From Psychrobacter cibarius (GTDB lineage Bacteria; Pseudomonadota; Gammaproteobacteria; Pseudomonadales; Moraxellaceae), in assembly GCF_016107535.1 (NCBI RefSeq), contig NZ_JABASQ010000014.1, forward strand, positions 1-64,000: DNA of 64,000 nt. The letters are read 5' to 3'. The translations under genes were made by a program, and so were the position numbers. Below the pieces are notes generated by a model. That model saw only the letters and a program-made list of their open reading frames with translations. It searched no databases and had not been told where the DNA came from. The stretch's first letter is position 1; every line of letters starts with the position of its first letter. Shown here piece after piece: positions 45,280 through 54,553 of this stretch.

Positions 45280-47382
45280 ATGACAATGTTTAACACCATT
45301 AAGCGTGAATTTCAGTATGGCAACCAACAGGTTGTGATCGAGACAGGTCGTATTGCTCGTCAAGCAAACTCTATCTTAGTACATATGGGCGGCGTTACGG
45401 TACTTGTCGCAGCAGTGGTAAAGTCAGAGGCTAAAGAAGGTCAAAACTTCTTTCCGCTAACGGTCAACTATCAAGAAAAAATGTATGCAGCGGGCAAAAT
45501 CCCAGGTGCCTATGGCAAACGTGAAGGTCGTGCAAGCGAGTTCGAAACCCTAACTTCACGCTTGATTGACCGCCCGATTCGCCCGCTATTCCCTGAAGGC
45601 TATGTTAACGAAATCCAAATTACGGCAACGGTTGTTTCATCAGATAAGACTCAGTCTGCAGATATCGCTGCCCTAATCGGTGCTTCAGCGGCACTAGCCA
45701 TATCTGATGCACCATTCAATGGTCCAGTCGCAGCTGCTCGTGTTGGCTTCATCAACGGCGAGTACATCCTTAACCCAACGATTGAGCAGCTTAAAGAGAG
45801 TGACCTTGACCTAGTGGTTGCCGGTACTAAATCTGCTGTATTGATGGTTGAATCTGAAGCGGCAGAGCTTTCAGAAGATCAAATGCTAGGCGCGGTATTA
45901 TATGGTCATCAGCAACAGCAAATCGTTATTGATAACATCGCCTCAATGGCAGAAGAAATCGGTACTGCTAAGCAGCAATATTCTGCTCCTGAGCGTGATC
46001 AAGCGCTTACCAGCAGCATGAAAGAGCAGTTTGGTGAGCAAGTCGCTGACGCTTATACGATTACTGATAAGCAAGCGCGCTACACTAAGCTTGATGAAAT
46101 CAAGCAGTCAATTATTGATGCACTTGCTGGTGATGCTGAGTCAGAAACTTACGCTGATACAGTATCTGAGCTTAAAGAAATTTATAACGATCTTAAATAT
46201 CGTACGGTTCGTGACAATATCTTGTCAGGCAAGCCGCGTATTGATGGTCGTGATCTTGAGACTGTTCGTGCCCTTGACGTACAAGTTGGTGTATTGCCAT
46301 ACACGCATGGTTCAGCATTGTTCACACGCGGTGAAACGCAAGCATTGGTTACGACCACGCTTGGTAACAGCCGTGATGTCAACATGATTGACTCACTAGG
46401 TGGCACGATTCGTGACCATTTCATGCTGCATTACAACTTCCCGCATTTCTCAGTTGGTGAGACGGGCCGCGAAGGTATTCCAAAACGTCGTGAAATCGGT
46501 CATGGTCGTCTAGCTCGCCGCGGTGTACAAGCGATGCTACCGGATAGCGAACGCTTCCCGTATGTCATCCGTGTGGTATCAGAGATTACTGAGTCAAACG
46601 GTTCATCTTCTATGGCGTCTGTTTGTGGTGCAAGTTTGGCATTGATGGATGCTGGTGTTCCACTAAAAGCACCAGTTGCTGGTATCGCCATGGGTCTGGT
46701 TAAAGAAGGTGAGCGTTTCGCTGTACTGTCAGACATCTTAGGTGATGAAGATCATCTTGGCGATATGGATTTTAAAGTTGCTGGTTCTAAAGACGGTATT
46801 ACTGCGCTGCAGATGGATATCAAAATCGAAGGTATTACGCCTGACATCATGGAGCAAGCGCTTAAGCAAGCCCATGCCGGTCGTATCCATATTTTGGACG
46901 CGATGAATAAAGTATTGCCTGAGAGCCGTACTGAAATCAACGCTCATGCACCAAACTATGCGGTTATCGAAATCAATCCGGATAAAATCCGTGACGTAAT
47001 CGGTAAAGGCGGCGCGATGATTCGTCAGCTAACCGAAGAGACTGGCGCAGTTATCGATATCGATGATGGCGGCACGATTCGTATCTTTGGTGAAAACAAA
47101 GCGGCAACTAAAGCAGCTATCGGTAGAATCGAAGCGTTGACGGCAGAAGTTGAAGTGGGCAAAACTTATGAAGGTACGGTTGCTCGTATCGTTGATTTTG
47201 GCGCGTTTATTAACGTCTTGCCAAACACTGATGGCTTGGTACACATCTCACAAATCGCTGAAGAGCGCGTTGAGAATGTTTCTGACTACCTAAAAGAAGG
47301 TCAAATCGTTAAAGTCTTCGTCCAAGACGTCGATAACCGTGGTCGTATTAAATTGACTATGAAAGGTATCGAGCAAAGCTAA
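45280..47382 (+). CDS. pnp: Polynucleotide phosphorylase
   Basis: PNPase degrades RNA 3'-to-5' by phosphorolysis and joins the RNA degradosome. The 700-residue protein has two RNase PH domains (about 10-140 and 315-455, with [12 protein letters not shown] and [10 protein letters not shown]), an all-alpha linker (about 240-310), a KH domain (about 555-615, with [15 protein letters not shown]) and a C-terminal S1 domain (about 622-695). Its length equals the family norm. The ATG at 45280 is 8 bases after AGGA; a second ATG lies two codons on. Two in-frame early ATGs make the exact start slightly open. Confidence 0.97.
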   Translation: MTMFNTIKREFQYGNQQVVIETGRIARQANSILVHMGGVTVLVAAVVKSEAKEGQNFFPLTVNYQEKMYAAGKIPGAYGKREGRASEFETLTSRLIDRPIRPLFPEGYVNEIQITATVVSSDKTQSADIAALIGASAALAISDAPFNGPVAAARVGFINGEYILNPTIEQLKESDLDLVVAGTKSAVLMVESEAAELSEDQMLGAVLYGHQQQQIVIDNIASMAEEIGTAKQQYSAPERDQALTSSMKEQFGEQVADAYTITDKQARYTKLDEIKQSIIDALAGDAESETYADTVSELKEIYNDLKYRTVRDNILSGKPRIDGRDLETVRALDVQVGVLPYTHGSALFTRGETQALVTTTLGNSRDVNMIDSLGGTIRDHFMLHYNFPHFSVGETGREGIPKRREIGHGRLARRGVQAMLPDSERFPYVIRVVSEITESNGSSSMASVCGASLALMDAGVPLKAPVAGIAMGLVKEGERFAVLSDILGDEDHLGDMDFKVAGSKDGITALQMDIKIEGITPDIMEQALKQAHAGRIHILDAMNKVLPESRTEINAHAPNYAVIEINPDKIRDVIGKGGAMIRQLTEETGAVIDIDDGGTIRIFGENKAATKAAIGRIEALTAEVEVGKTYEGTVARIVDFGAFINVLPNTDGLVHISQIAEERVENVSDYLKEGQIVKVFVQDVDNRGRIKLTMKGIEQS

Positions 47383-47407
47383 TCGATATCTAATGTAGTC
47401 AACATAT

Positions 47408-47455
47408 AAAAACTGCTTTAAGTCTCTCGTCATGAGTGCTTAAGGCGGTTTTTTT
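47408..47455. terminator. Terminator of pnp
   Basis: AAAACTGCTTTAAG pairs, with wobbles, with CTTAAGGCGGTTTT around a 16-base loop and is followed by T-rich sequence. The A-run on the left could serve the minus-strand neighbour too. Confidence 0.85.
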
Positions 47456-47510
47456 ATGGGTGTAAAATCTTGTTTTCAGTAGAATATCTTATTAAAGTAA
47501 CTGGCCTATA

Positions 47511-48101
47511 TCAAAGTGATTGGTCTATATAAAAGTCTTTAGGAAGGTGAATATCGATTCGAACTTTAGGCAAATCTTGTAGGTGCTGTAAGAGTAACGG
47601 TAAGATATCAGCGTGCCAGTCTAACGCAAGTGAGCCTGCGTTTGCTAAATTGGCTGCGTTGGACACGTTAGCTGTCTCATTTCGTGAGTGGTTATGAATA
47701 AGTGGGCGTGCGAGGAGGGCAACCCTACGGATACCTTGATAACGGATAAGCGGGATAAGCTGCTCAGATAAATCATTCAACGCGGCAATTAACCATTGTG
47801 ACCGTGTGGGGTGGTAAGGATGATTTGATACCACAAGATTAGCGATATAACTGGGCTGATTGCCATTACTGCTGATACTTAAACCAGCTTGCTCAAGCAC
47901 GCGTTTATGCAGTAAGCAGCTGCCAACACTCAGACTGCCATCGCGGCATGCACGATAGTAACGTTGATAATTATCAGCAAATAAAGTCTTAGCTTTTGTG
48001 AGAACAGGATCTAAAAGAATCCCTGCAGTATTGACTGGTAGAATAAGCAGCTGCGCGCTACTATTTAAGATAGGGGCGTGGGTAAGTTGCAAAGTCGCCA
48101 A
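47511..48101 (-). CDS. Divergent macro-domain-like protein
   Basis: The 196-residue protein reads like a macro domain, the fold that binds or hydrolyses ADP-ribose derivatives. LPVNTAGI (21-28) is at the place of the usual VNTVG loop, and DNYQRYYRACRDGSLSVG (about 43-60) matches the segment found in DarG-type macro domains. The YIANLVVSNHPYHPTRSQWL stretch is like the INFPTKRHW segment. The later GCGLGGL loop of active enzymes is not recognisable here, so ADP-ribose hydrolysis is doubtful. No DarT toxin lies beside it. It is followed (on the minus strand) by nothing until pnp's terminator. This is an inference from pattern only. Confidence 0.6.
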   Translation of the reverse strand: MATLQLTHAPILNSSAQLLILPVNTAGILLDPVLTKAKTLFADNYQRYYRACRDGSLSVGSCLLHKRVLEQAGLSISSNGNQPSYIANLVVSNHPYHPTRSQWLIAALNDLSEQLIPLIRYQGIRRVALLARPLIHNHSRNETANVSNAANLANAGSLALDWHADILPLLLQHLQDLPKVRIDIHLPKDFYIDQSL

Positions 48102-48134
48102 TGTCAGCCCCTTGATAAAAGTCTAAATAATTAG

Positions 48135-48659
48135 CTACTGTTTGTCGCCGTTTGTCTCGGCTTCTAATTGCGCTATTTGTTGTTCAAGTAGGGCGATTTG
48201 CTCTGCTTTCATATCAGTTAATTGCTTGTTCATCGTCAGTTGTTCAGCAGCCAATTTTTCTTGTTCAGCTAAGCGCTTACGCTCGTCTTCTAAGCGATCT
48301 ATTTCTTCTTTAGCAAGACTATCTGTTTCTGGCAAAGCCGCATTTAAGATCTCATCAGCATTAGGTATTTGATTAACTGTAGTTGTCTCATTAGTATTTG
48401 ACGTTAAGTCACTATTGTTTGAACTATTGTCATTATTACCTAAGGACGTAGCATCTAATTGAGTAGCGCTATCTTGTTCGGTCGTCGGTGGTGTACTTTC
48501 GATAGGCGCAGTATTAGTGTCTATCGAATTGTTTTTCCAGACCAAGTAGCCAATCAATAATGCCGCTAATATAATAATTGACCACCATTTCTGGAGTGAC
48601 TTAGTGGGCTTTTTTTTCAGTGATTTGGTTGATAGAGGACGCATTTTTTGGCTTTTCAT
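48135..48659 (-). CDS. Membrane-anchored coiled-coil protein, unknown
   Basis: The 174-residue protein has a very basic N-terminus (first 25 residues), one membrane segment (about 27-42), then a Ser/Thr/Asn/Asp-rich disordered stretch (about 45-100) and a C-terminal coiled coil (about 110-170) rich in Glu, Leu and Gln. The basic side inside predicts that the coiled coil lies in the periplasm. I recognise no family. It lies upstream of the macro-domain-like gene by 33 bp, on the same strand. Confidence 0.7.
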   Translation of the reverse strand: MKSQKMRPLSTKSLKKKPTKSLQKWWSIIILAALLIGYLVWKNNSIDTNTAPIESTPPTTEQDSATQLDATSLGNNDNSSNNSDLTSNTNETTTVNQIPNADEILNAALPETDSLAKEEIDRLEDERKRLAEQEKLAAEQLTMNKQLTDMKAEQIALLEQQIAQLEAETNGDKQ

Positions 48660-48711
48660 ACTATAGTCGATTTATGTTAGAAATATAAGTAGCCATACTA
48701 TAGCAAACTCA

Positions 48712-48743
48712 AAATAAAAAGCCTATCTATTGCTAGATAGGCT
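48712..48743 (-). terminator. Terminator of prlC-yheV
   Basis: AGCCTATCTA and TAGATAGGCT form a perfect 10-bp stem with a 4-base loop. On the minus strand a T-run follows. It lies 30 bp past the yheV stop. Confidence 0.9.
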
Positions 48744-48772
48744 GGTAGCTATTAAGACTTAACGCTTAATAT

Positions 48773-49030
48773 TTAAGGCTTGAATTTTACTGTGCCGCTG
48801 GTACCAGTAGCCATAGCATCACGAGCAATTTGGTCTTCAGCATGGTTTTTGGCACTGATTGCATCAGGATCAGGGCGATGTTCGCTATGTCCACATAATG
48901 TGCATTCAATATACTCATCAGGTTCTGGGGTGACGACGTTGATTTGTACCACCGCATCCATCGCTTGACACTTAGGGCAGCGAACACCAGATAAAAACTG
49001 CCGCTTTGGTCGCGTTGATTGATAGCGCAT
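48773..49030 (-). CDS. yheV: YheV-family putative zinc-ribbon protein
   Basis: The 85-residue protein has two CxxC pairs (CPKC about 18-21, CTLC about 43-46), the mark of a small zinc ribbon. The RPKRQFLSGVRCPKCQAMDAV start is typical of the YheV family. Its function is unknown. The start codon directly follows the prlC stop (TAA then ATG), so the two genes are coupled; the prlC-yheV pairing is also found in pseudomonads. A terminator follows. Confidence 0.85.
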   Translation of the reverse strand: MRYQSTRPKRQFLSGVRCPKCQAMDAVVQINVVTPEPDEYIECTLCGHSEHRPDPDAISAKNHAEDQIARDAMATGTSGTVKFKP

Positions 49031-51217
49031 TTAAATCATCCCATGTGTTGTTGAGGCATTAGCAGCAGCACTGCCTTTTTTAGTATCAGAAAAACCGCTA
49101 TGACGTAACAACGCATCGATACTGGCACTGCGACCACGGAAGTTTTCAAAGTTGATCTTGGCAGGGAAACTACCACCAACGGATAAAATTGTCTCACGGA
49201 AGGCTTTACCAGTGACAGGGTTAAAAATACCTTCTTCTTCAAACTTGCTAAAGGCATCTGCCGATAGCAACTCTGCCCATTTATACGAGTAATAACCTGC
49301 CGCATAGCCGCCTGCAAAGATATGACTAAAGCCGTTGGCAAAACGGTTGTAGTCAGGTGTCTGCATGATAGCAATGTCGTCTCGAACGGTATTTAGCGTG
49401 GCTAATATACCATCATAATCTAGCGCTGGCGTCTGCGCATGAATCAATAAGTCAAACAGTGCGAATTCGATTTGACGTAGGGTTTGCATGCCGCTTTGGA
49501 AATTCTTCACCGCCAATAACGCTGCAAGTTTGTCTTTTGGTAATGGCGCACCGGTTTCGACGTGGCTACTAATCAGCGCAATACCTTCGGCATCCCACGC
49601 CCAGTTTTCCATAAATTGACTGGGCAGCTCGACCGCGTCCCACTCAACGCCATTGACACCAGCGACATCACCGACCGTCACTTGGGTTAATAAATGATGT
49701 AGGCCGTGACCAAACTCATGGAATAGAGTCAATACTTCATCATGCGTCAATAAGCTTGGTTTGCCATCGAGGGCAGGGGTAAAGTTACCCACCATAAAGC
49801 AAACGGGCAGCTGCTGATGATTTTTTTCACTGTAAGTATAACGTGACTGAAAACCACTCATCCAAGCGCCGCCGCGTTTACCACTGCGTGCAAATAAGTC
49901 AAAGTAAAAGCCACCAAGCAAGTTATCATCAGCATCAAACAACTGATAAAAGCTGACATCGTCGTGCCAGCGTGATACGGATTCACTTTGCTCTTGGACT
50001 TTGATACCGTACAGACGCTCAACGATGGCAAATAATCCGCTAATCACTTTTGGTAAGGGAAAGTACGGGCGGATTTCTTCTTGCGATAAGCTGAACTCGC
50101 TTTGTTTGACTTTTTCAGCGATATACGCACTGTCCCATGCCTGTAACTCATCTATACCATAATCTTGCGCATACTTTTGCAACTGAGCTAAGTCTTGCTT
50201 AGCCGCTGGAGTTGCTTGCGTGGCCAAACTCCGTAAAAAGGTTTCTACTTCTGCCACGTTATCTGCCATTTTAGTCGATAGTGAGACTTCTGCATAATTG
50301 TCAAAACCCAATAGCTTGGCTTTTTGCTCACATAGTTGCAGGATTTGACTCATGATATCGGCGTTATTTAGCGACTCACCTTTGGCATTGGTATGCGCAT
50401 CAAACTCAGAAGCACGCGTGACATAAGCGCGGTATAGGGTCTCACGCAGCTCGCGGTCATCCGCATGGGTCATGATGGCAAGATAAACAGGGATGTTTAA
50501 GCTTGCCACGTAATAAGGACTTGGCAACGCATCGAATTCTACTTGCGTAAGCGTACCGTTGGCAAGCGCGCGCGCTTTATACTGTTCGCCAGCATCTGCG
50601 AGTAGCGCCAGTCCACTTTCGGTTAGACCTGCTAATTGCTCTTGCTGCAGCGGTAAGGCATAAGCTTGGGTGGCATCCAATACGTTATCTGAAAAGGTCG
50701 CTGATAAGGTAGAAAGCTGACTTTGAATAGCCGCAAACTTTTCTTGTTCATCTTTTGGTAATGCGACACCTGACAGCTCAAAACTGCGTAGCGCAAGCTC
50801 AATAGCCCGCGCTCGTGCAGGCTCAAGCGCCGCAAAAAATTCTGTGTCATTGACGATAGTTTGATAACGATTAAATAGCGGCTGATGCTGTCCCACTCGT
50901 GTGCCATAAGCAGATAATTTAGGTAGCAGTTCATGATGGACATGACGAATGTCGTCATTGCTCATGACGCTATTCAGGTGCGATAAAATGCCCCAACTGC
51001 GATCCAATGCCAGATTAATATGATCAAAAGTCATCACATCGGCTAGCGCTTGCTCAGCATTGATATTAGCAGCACGGTTATGGCTATCAGTATCTGCACT
51101 CATCTCATCTAAAAATGTATTGGCTGCATCAATGGCACTGATGACATGGCTTTGTAATGTACTTGGCGAAACGTTGTCAAAATCGACAAGGCGTAAATCT
51201 GCAGGAAGGGTTTTCAT
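49031..51217 (-). CDS. prlC: Oligopeptidase A PrlC (M3 metallopeptidase)
   Basis: PrlC is a cytoplasmic zinc endopeptidase that degrades small peptides and signal-peptide fragments. The zinc motif HEFGH lies in LFHEFGHGLHHLL at about residues 496-508. The surrounding M3 domain (about 230-710) is intact. Length is 728 against 680 in E. coli; the excess is spread over the N-terminal half, and the protein ends in a Ser/Ala/Thr-rich tail. It is upstream of yheV with no gap. Confidence 0.93.
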   Translation of the reverse strand: MKTLPADLRLVDFDNVSPSTLQSHVISAIDAANTFLDEMSADTDSHNRAANINAEQALADVMTFDHINLALDRSWGILSHLNSVMSNDDIRHVHHELLPKLSAYGTRVGQHQPLFNRYQTIVNDTEFFAALEPARARAIELALRSFELSGVALPKDEQEKFAAIQSQLSTLSATFSDNVLDATQAYALPLQQEQLAGLTESGLALLADAGEQYKARALANGTLTQVEFDALPSPYYVASLNIPVYLAIMTHADDRELRETLYRAYVTRASEFDAHTNAKGESLNNADIMSQILQLCEQKAKLLGFDNYAEVSLSTKMADNVAEVETFLRSLATQATPAAKQDLAQLQKYAQDYGIDELQAWDSAYIAEKVKQSEFSLSQEEIRPYFPLPKVISGLFAIVERLYGIKVQEQSESVSRWHDDVSFYQLFDADDNLLGGFYFDLFARSGKRGGAWMSGFQSRYTYSEKNHQQLPVCFMVGNFTPALDGKPSLLTHDEVLTLFHEFGHGLHHLLTQVTVGDVAGVNGVEWDAVELPSQFMENWAWDAEGIALISSHVETGAPLPKDKLAALLAVKNFQSGMQTLRQIEFALFDLLIHAQTPALDYDGILATLNTVRDDIAIMQTPDYNRFANGFSHIFAGGYAAGYYSYKWAELLSADAFSKFEEEGIFNPVTGKAFRETILSVGGSFPAKINFENFRGRSASIDALLRHSGFSDTKKGSAAANASTTHGMI

Positions 51218-51673
51218 AAAAGTATCCGATATCTGATCGTAGTGAATGAATTATTATTGAGTAAACGTAGCTTTATATAAGAGATTGGCTTGCCGTGACA
51301 TTTAGAACATCATTAGCTTTGTGTTATTTTTCTTCTTTTGCTGTCTTATCGATAAGCTATATAAAAGATGGGTTCGTTTGACGAAAATGCAACCTAATTA
51401 TTGACTATACAAAGTATGAAGCGAGTAGATAGTGAATATTAAGCGGGTTTAAAGTCGATCCGTCAGGCTTTTAGAACAATACAGAGTGTTCTACTTACAA
51501 AGTGCTATCATTTGCTTGCAAATTAACCCTACAGCGAGTGAGGTTTGACTGCTAGCATCAAGGCAATGGAATAGAAATATTAAGTACTGCTGATAGCAAA
51601 AACTATGAATCAGTTGATTAATAGTAAAAATCACAATGTTAAAAGTAAATGATAATAAAACAAGGAGCAATAA
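51218..51673. other. Upstream region of the Balon gene
   Basis: This 456-bp region separates the divergent prlC and Balon genes. The only structure I see is a perfect inverted repeat, TAGAACA-N8-TGTTCTA, at 51472-51493. No gene and no clear promoter boxes were found. Confidence 0.4.
51472..51493. promoter_or_regulatory. Inverted repeat upstream of Balon
   Basis: TAGAACA and TGTTCTA are perfect complements around an 8-base spacer, about 180 bp before the Balon start. Its symmetry and spacing fit a dimeric regulator site, but it could also be chance in AT-rich DNA. No match to a known operator is claimed. Confidence 0.35.
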
Positions 51674-52786
51674 ATGAAAGCGACTCTCAAAAGTTTACGT
51701 GAAACCAAAGCCAATCCTGCGGTTAGTATCTTTGTTAAGACTCATCGCGAGCATCCTGCTAATGATCAAGATCCCATTGCCCTGAAGAACCAATTAAAAG
51801 TGGCTGAAGAACGCTTAACCAACGAATACGATAAGCGCACAGCGACTACCATACTCGATAAGATTCATGATAAAACCAAAGAGCTAAATCACAACTTAAA
51901 TCTTGATACCTTGGCTATTTTTGCCAGTACCGACGATGTGCAAGTCATCCGTATGCCGATTGACACCACGGAGCGTGTGGTGATTTCACATCGTTTTGCG
52001 ACTCGAGATTTGGTGCGTGATATGGCAAGTGCGGTGCATTATTACACCTTGGTACTCACTCGTGATAATGCCCGCTTGATTGAAGCGTCTAATGATCGTG
52101 TGGTGAGAGAGTTTGATAAGGACGATGACCTGCAAAAAAATATGGATAATATTCCATTTCCTATTGAAAACAATGGTTTGTATACGACAGGCGACGGTGG
52201 CTCAGATCGCTCATCTAATAATGAAAGCAGCTATCTAAAAGAGTTTTTTAACCAAGTGGATAAAAGCGTACAAGAGTTGTGGGGTGAGCACAAAATGCCT
52301 TTGGTTGTCGTTGGCGATGCTAAAAATATCGGCTACTATAAAGAAGTTTGTGATCGTCCAGACAACATCATTGCCACAGTGTCAAATGCGACTAATCTAG
52401 AAGATGGTAGTGCTCAGCATATTATCAATAGTGTGCAAGAGGCGGTGGAAGGCTATCGTACATCACTGCATCAAGCTGCCATGGGTGAGATTGATAAAGC
52501 ACGCGGTGCCAATATGTTGCAAACAGATCTACAAGAAGTCTACCGCAGTGCCTTCCAAGGTGCAGGCGAGACGCTTTATGTCCGTCGTGGTTATATACAA
52601 TCGGCTAAAATTGATGAAAAGGCACAGACTTTGAGTCTTGCAGATGATGCGGCTTCAGAAGGCGTTACTGATGATGCCATTGGCGAAATCATTGAGCATG
52701 TCATTCATAATGGTGGTGAAGCAGTATTTATGCCACAAGATATTATGGGTGAAGATCAACCAATTGCTTTGGTGACACGCTATTAG
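51674..52786 (+). CDS. Balon, ribosome hibernation factor (archaeal/eukaryotic RF1-like)
   Basis: I recognise this 370-residue protein as Balon, described from cold-treated Psychrobacter urativorans ribosomes as an aeRF1/Pelota relative that occupies the ribosomal A site together with EF-Tu-GDP, including in ribosomes still engaged in translation. The three-part form is visible: an N-terminal domain (about 1-140), a middle domain (about 140-250, with MPLVVVGDAKNIGYYKEVC near 218) and a C-terminal domain with the RGANMLQTDLQEVYRSAF segment (about 280-300) and the MPQDIMGEDQPIALVTRY end. No GGQ motif is present, so it should not release peptides. AAGGAGC precedes the ATG. It is monocistronic, closed by a terminator. 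This call rests on memory of the family and on sequence pattern, not on a search. Confidence 0.88.
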   Translation: MKATLKSLRETKANPAVSIFVKTHREHPANDQDPIALKNQLKVAEERLTNEYDKRTATTILDKIHDKTKELNHNLNLDTLAIFASTDDVQVIRMPIDTTERVVISHRFATRDLVRDMASAVHYYTLVLTRDNARLIEASNDRVVREFDKDDDLQKNMDNIPFPIENNGLYTTGDGGSDRSSNNESSYLKEFFNQVDKSVQELWGEHKMPLVVVGDAKNIGYYKEVCDRPDNIIATVSNATNLEDGSAQHIINSVQEAVEGYRTSLHQAAMGEIDKARGANMLQTDLQEVYRSAFQGAGETLYVRRGYIQSAKIDEKAQTLSLADDAASEGVTDDAIGEIIEHVIHNGGEAVFMPQDIMGEDQPIALVTRY

Positions 52787-52856
52787 TTGCTAGATAGTGC
52801 CTATTGATGACAATCCTTTGCGAATTCGCCATTGATAGAAGATAGGTATAGTATGG

Positions 52857-52890
52857 GAGCATTGGTTCGATAAGAATCAATGCTCTTTTT
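52857..52890 (+). terminator. Terminator of Balon
   Basis: GAGCATTGGTTC pairs with GAATCAATGCTC (one wobble) around a 5-base loop and is followed by five T. Confidence 0.88.
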
Positions 52891-52950
52891 ACATTGATGA
52901 TATATTAAGCCTTTATCTAAAACTTATACTTGATTGCCGTAGGTTGTTAA

Positions 52951-53703
52951 ATGATGCTAAATAACATACCAAGTACTCTCATGCTATTTAGCATCACAGC
53001 AATGATAGCCTTTAGCTCCAGTCTCAGTATGGCAGAGACAGATGTGAATAATATATCTGTGAGCCATCTATCATGGGGTCAATTGCCGCCTTCTATTCAA
53101 AACTATTATCAAATAGACTCTAAAAAAAATAAAATGAGGCTAAAGACCAAAGATATTGTTGCTATTCGTTCTTGGATTGGCACAGTAGGAGAACAGTATT
53201 TGGTTCAATTACAGCGTTTCAATTCAACCAATAGCCCCGGCGAGCCAGCAGGAGAGGTCTTCACGCATTTATATGTTATAGATGAACAAGAGGCTTTACG
53301 AGTATGGCAAATATATGATTATGTACCCTGCGATGGGTTAGATGTAATCGCAGAATTCGCTAAAAACACCGCCGTAGTGACTGATATTAATAATAACGGT
53401 GTTATCGAAGTGAGTGTGCCTTATTATCTCGGTTGTCGTGGTGACGTAAGTTATGATGAGATGAAAGTAATCATGTACGAAGGGCAGCAAAAATTTGCTG
53501 TACGTGGTAACTCTGCAATTTGTAACGCCAAGACAGACCAGCCAGTTGATGCTACTGGTTATTACGGTGGTGACTACAAGATTGATGAAAAATTACTACA
53601 GCAATCAGCGCTATCAGCTACTCAAAAATCAGTATTTAGGCGTCACTTGCAATCAGTGTGGCGAGATAACCAATGTTCCATTTATTTTAAGTATGATGAC
53701 TAA
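52951..53703 (+). CDS. Secreted protein of unknown function
   Basis: The 250-residue protein begins with a signal peptide (hydrophobic about 9-26, ending SMA-E). The mature part has a TDINNNGVIEVSVPYYLGC segment (about 148-166) reminiscent of calcium-binding-like loops in proteins with beta-propeller blades, but one such loop is not enough for a family call. Three cysteines (about 137, 166 and 189) and a last one near the end could form disulfides in the periplasm. Its stop overlaps the start of the following gene. No function can be assigned. Confidence 0.7.
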   Translation: MMLNNIPSTLMLFSITAMIAFSSSLSMAETDVNNISVSHLSWGQLPPSIQNYYQIDSKKNKMRLKTKDIVAIRSWIGTVGEQYLVQLQRFNSTNSPGEPAGEVFTHLYVIDEQEALRVWQIYDYVPCDGLDVIAEFAKNTAVVTDINNNGVIEVSVPYYLGCRGDVSYDEMKVIMYEGQQKFAVRGNSAICNAKTDQPVDATGYYGGDYKIDEKLLQQSALSATQKSVFRRHLQSVWRDNQCSIYFKYDD

Positions 53704-54466
53704 TTCTATGACTACCACAACCTCTTTTGTGCTAACCAGCTATAACATTCATAAAGGCATGTCGCCGATGAATCGCCAAGTTAAAATACAAGGTATCGCC
53801 CAAGCGCTCGATATTATTGGCTCCGATGTACTGTGTCTCCAAGAAGTGCAAGGTCAGAATCTTAAGCGCAATATGCAGTACAACGAATACCCTGACCAAT
53901 CGCAACATGAATGGTTTGGTGAGTATTTACAGCTGCAAAATAGCTATGGTAAAAATTCAGAGTATGAAAACGGTCATCATGGCAATGCGGTATTGAGCCG
54001 TTTTCCATTGGATCCTAAACATAACGTCAATATCACCGTTAATAAGCTTGAGCAGCGTGGCGTCTTGCACTGCGAAGTACAACCAGTTGGATGGGATGTA
54101 CCAGTGGTTGTACTGTGTGCACACCTAAATTTGTTTGAGCGTGATCGCATCAAGCAATATGAAGCCATTGCCAACTATGTTCGTAATGAGATTGCACCTG
54201 ATCAACCACTGATTTTGGCAGGAGATTTTAATGATTGGAAAAAAATGTCTTGTGATAAGCTGGCTACTAGCTTGGGTATGACCGAAGCTTTCAAGCATTG
54301 TCATGGCAAACTGCTGCCAACTTTCCCAGCCAAGCTTCCTGTGCTTAGCTTAGATCGTATTTATGTGCGTAATCTAAGAGTGAAAAATGCCTGGGTGCAT
54401 ACGGGCAAACCATGGTCGACACTGTCTGATCATCTGCCGCTCAGTGCGGAATTGGCACATTTATAA
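53693..54466 (+). CDS. Endonuclease/exonuclease/phosphatase (EEP) family protein
   Basis: The protein belongs to the EEP superfamily, whose members hydrolyse phosphodiesters in DNA, lipids or small molecules with a divalent metal. In order: SYNIHKG with the metal-site Asn, LCLQEVQ with the catalytic Glu, GNAVLSRFP, AGDFNDW (Asp/Asn), LDRIYV and SDHLPL with the final His. Length and lack of a signal peptide fit a cytoplasmic enzyme of the YbhP type. The start is uncertain: ATG 53693, 53696 or 53708 are all in frame, without a clear Shine-Dalgarno, and the first two lie inside the preceding gene. The substrate is unknown. Confidence 0.83.
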   Translation: MMTNSMTTTTSFVLTSYNIHKGMSPMNRQVKIQGIAQALDIIGSDVLCLQEVQGQNLKRNMQYNEYPDQSQHEWFGEYLQLQNSYGKNSEYENGHHGNAVLSRFPLDPKHNVNITVNKLEQRGVLHCEVQPVGWDVPVVVLCAHLNLFERDRIKQYEAIANYVRNEIAPDQPLILAGDFNDWKKMSCDKLATSLGMTEAFKHCHGKLLPTFPAKLPVLSLDRIYVRNLRVKNAWVHTGKPWSTLSDHLPLSAELAHL

Positions 54467-54553
54467 ATGATTATTAGATAAGCTTAAGTTATTCACTAAA
54501 AATAAAATTGAATGCAAAAATAAAGCAATAGATACCTATAAGGATATATAACG

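Noticed and set aside
53495..53692. N-terminal extension of the EEP-family gene
   Set aside because: The extra frame lies inside the preceding secreted-protein gene in another phase and lacks any EEP feature or ribosome binding site.
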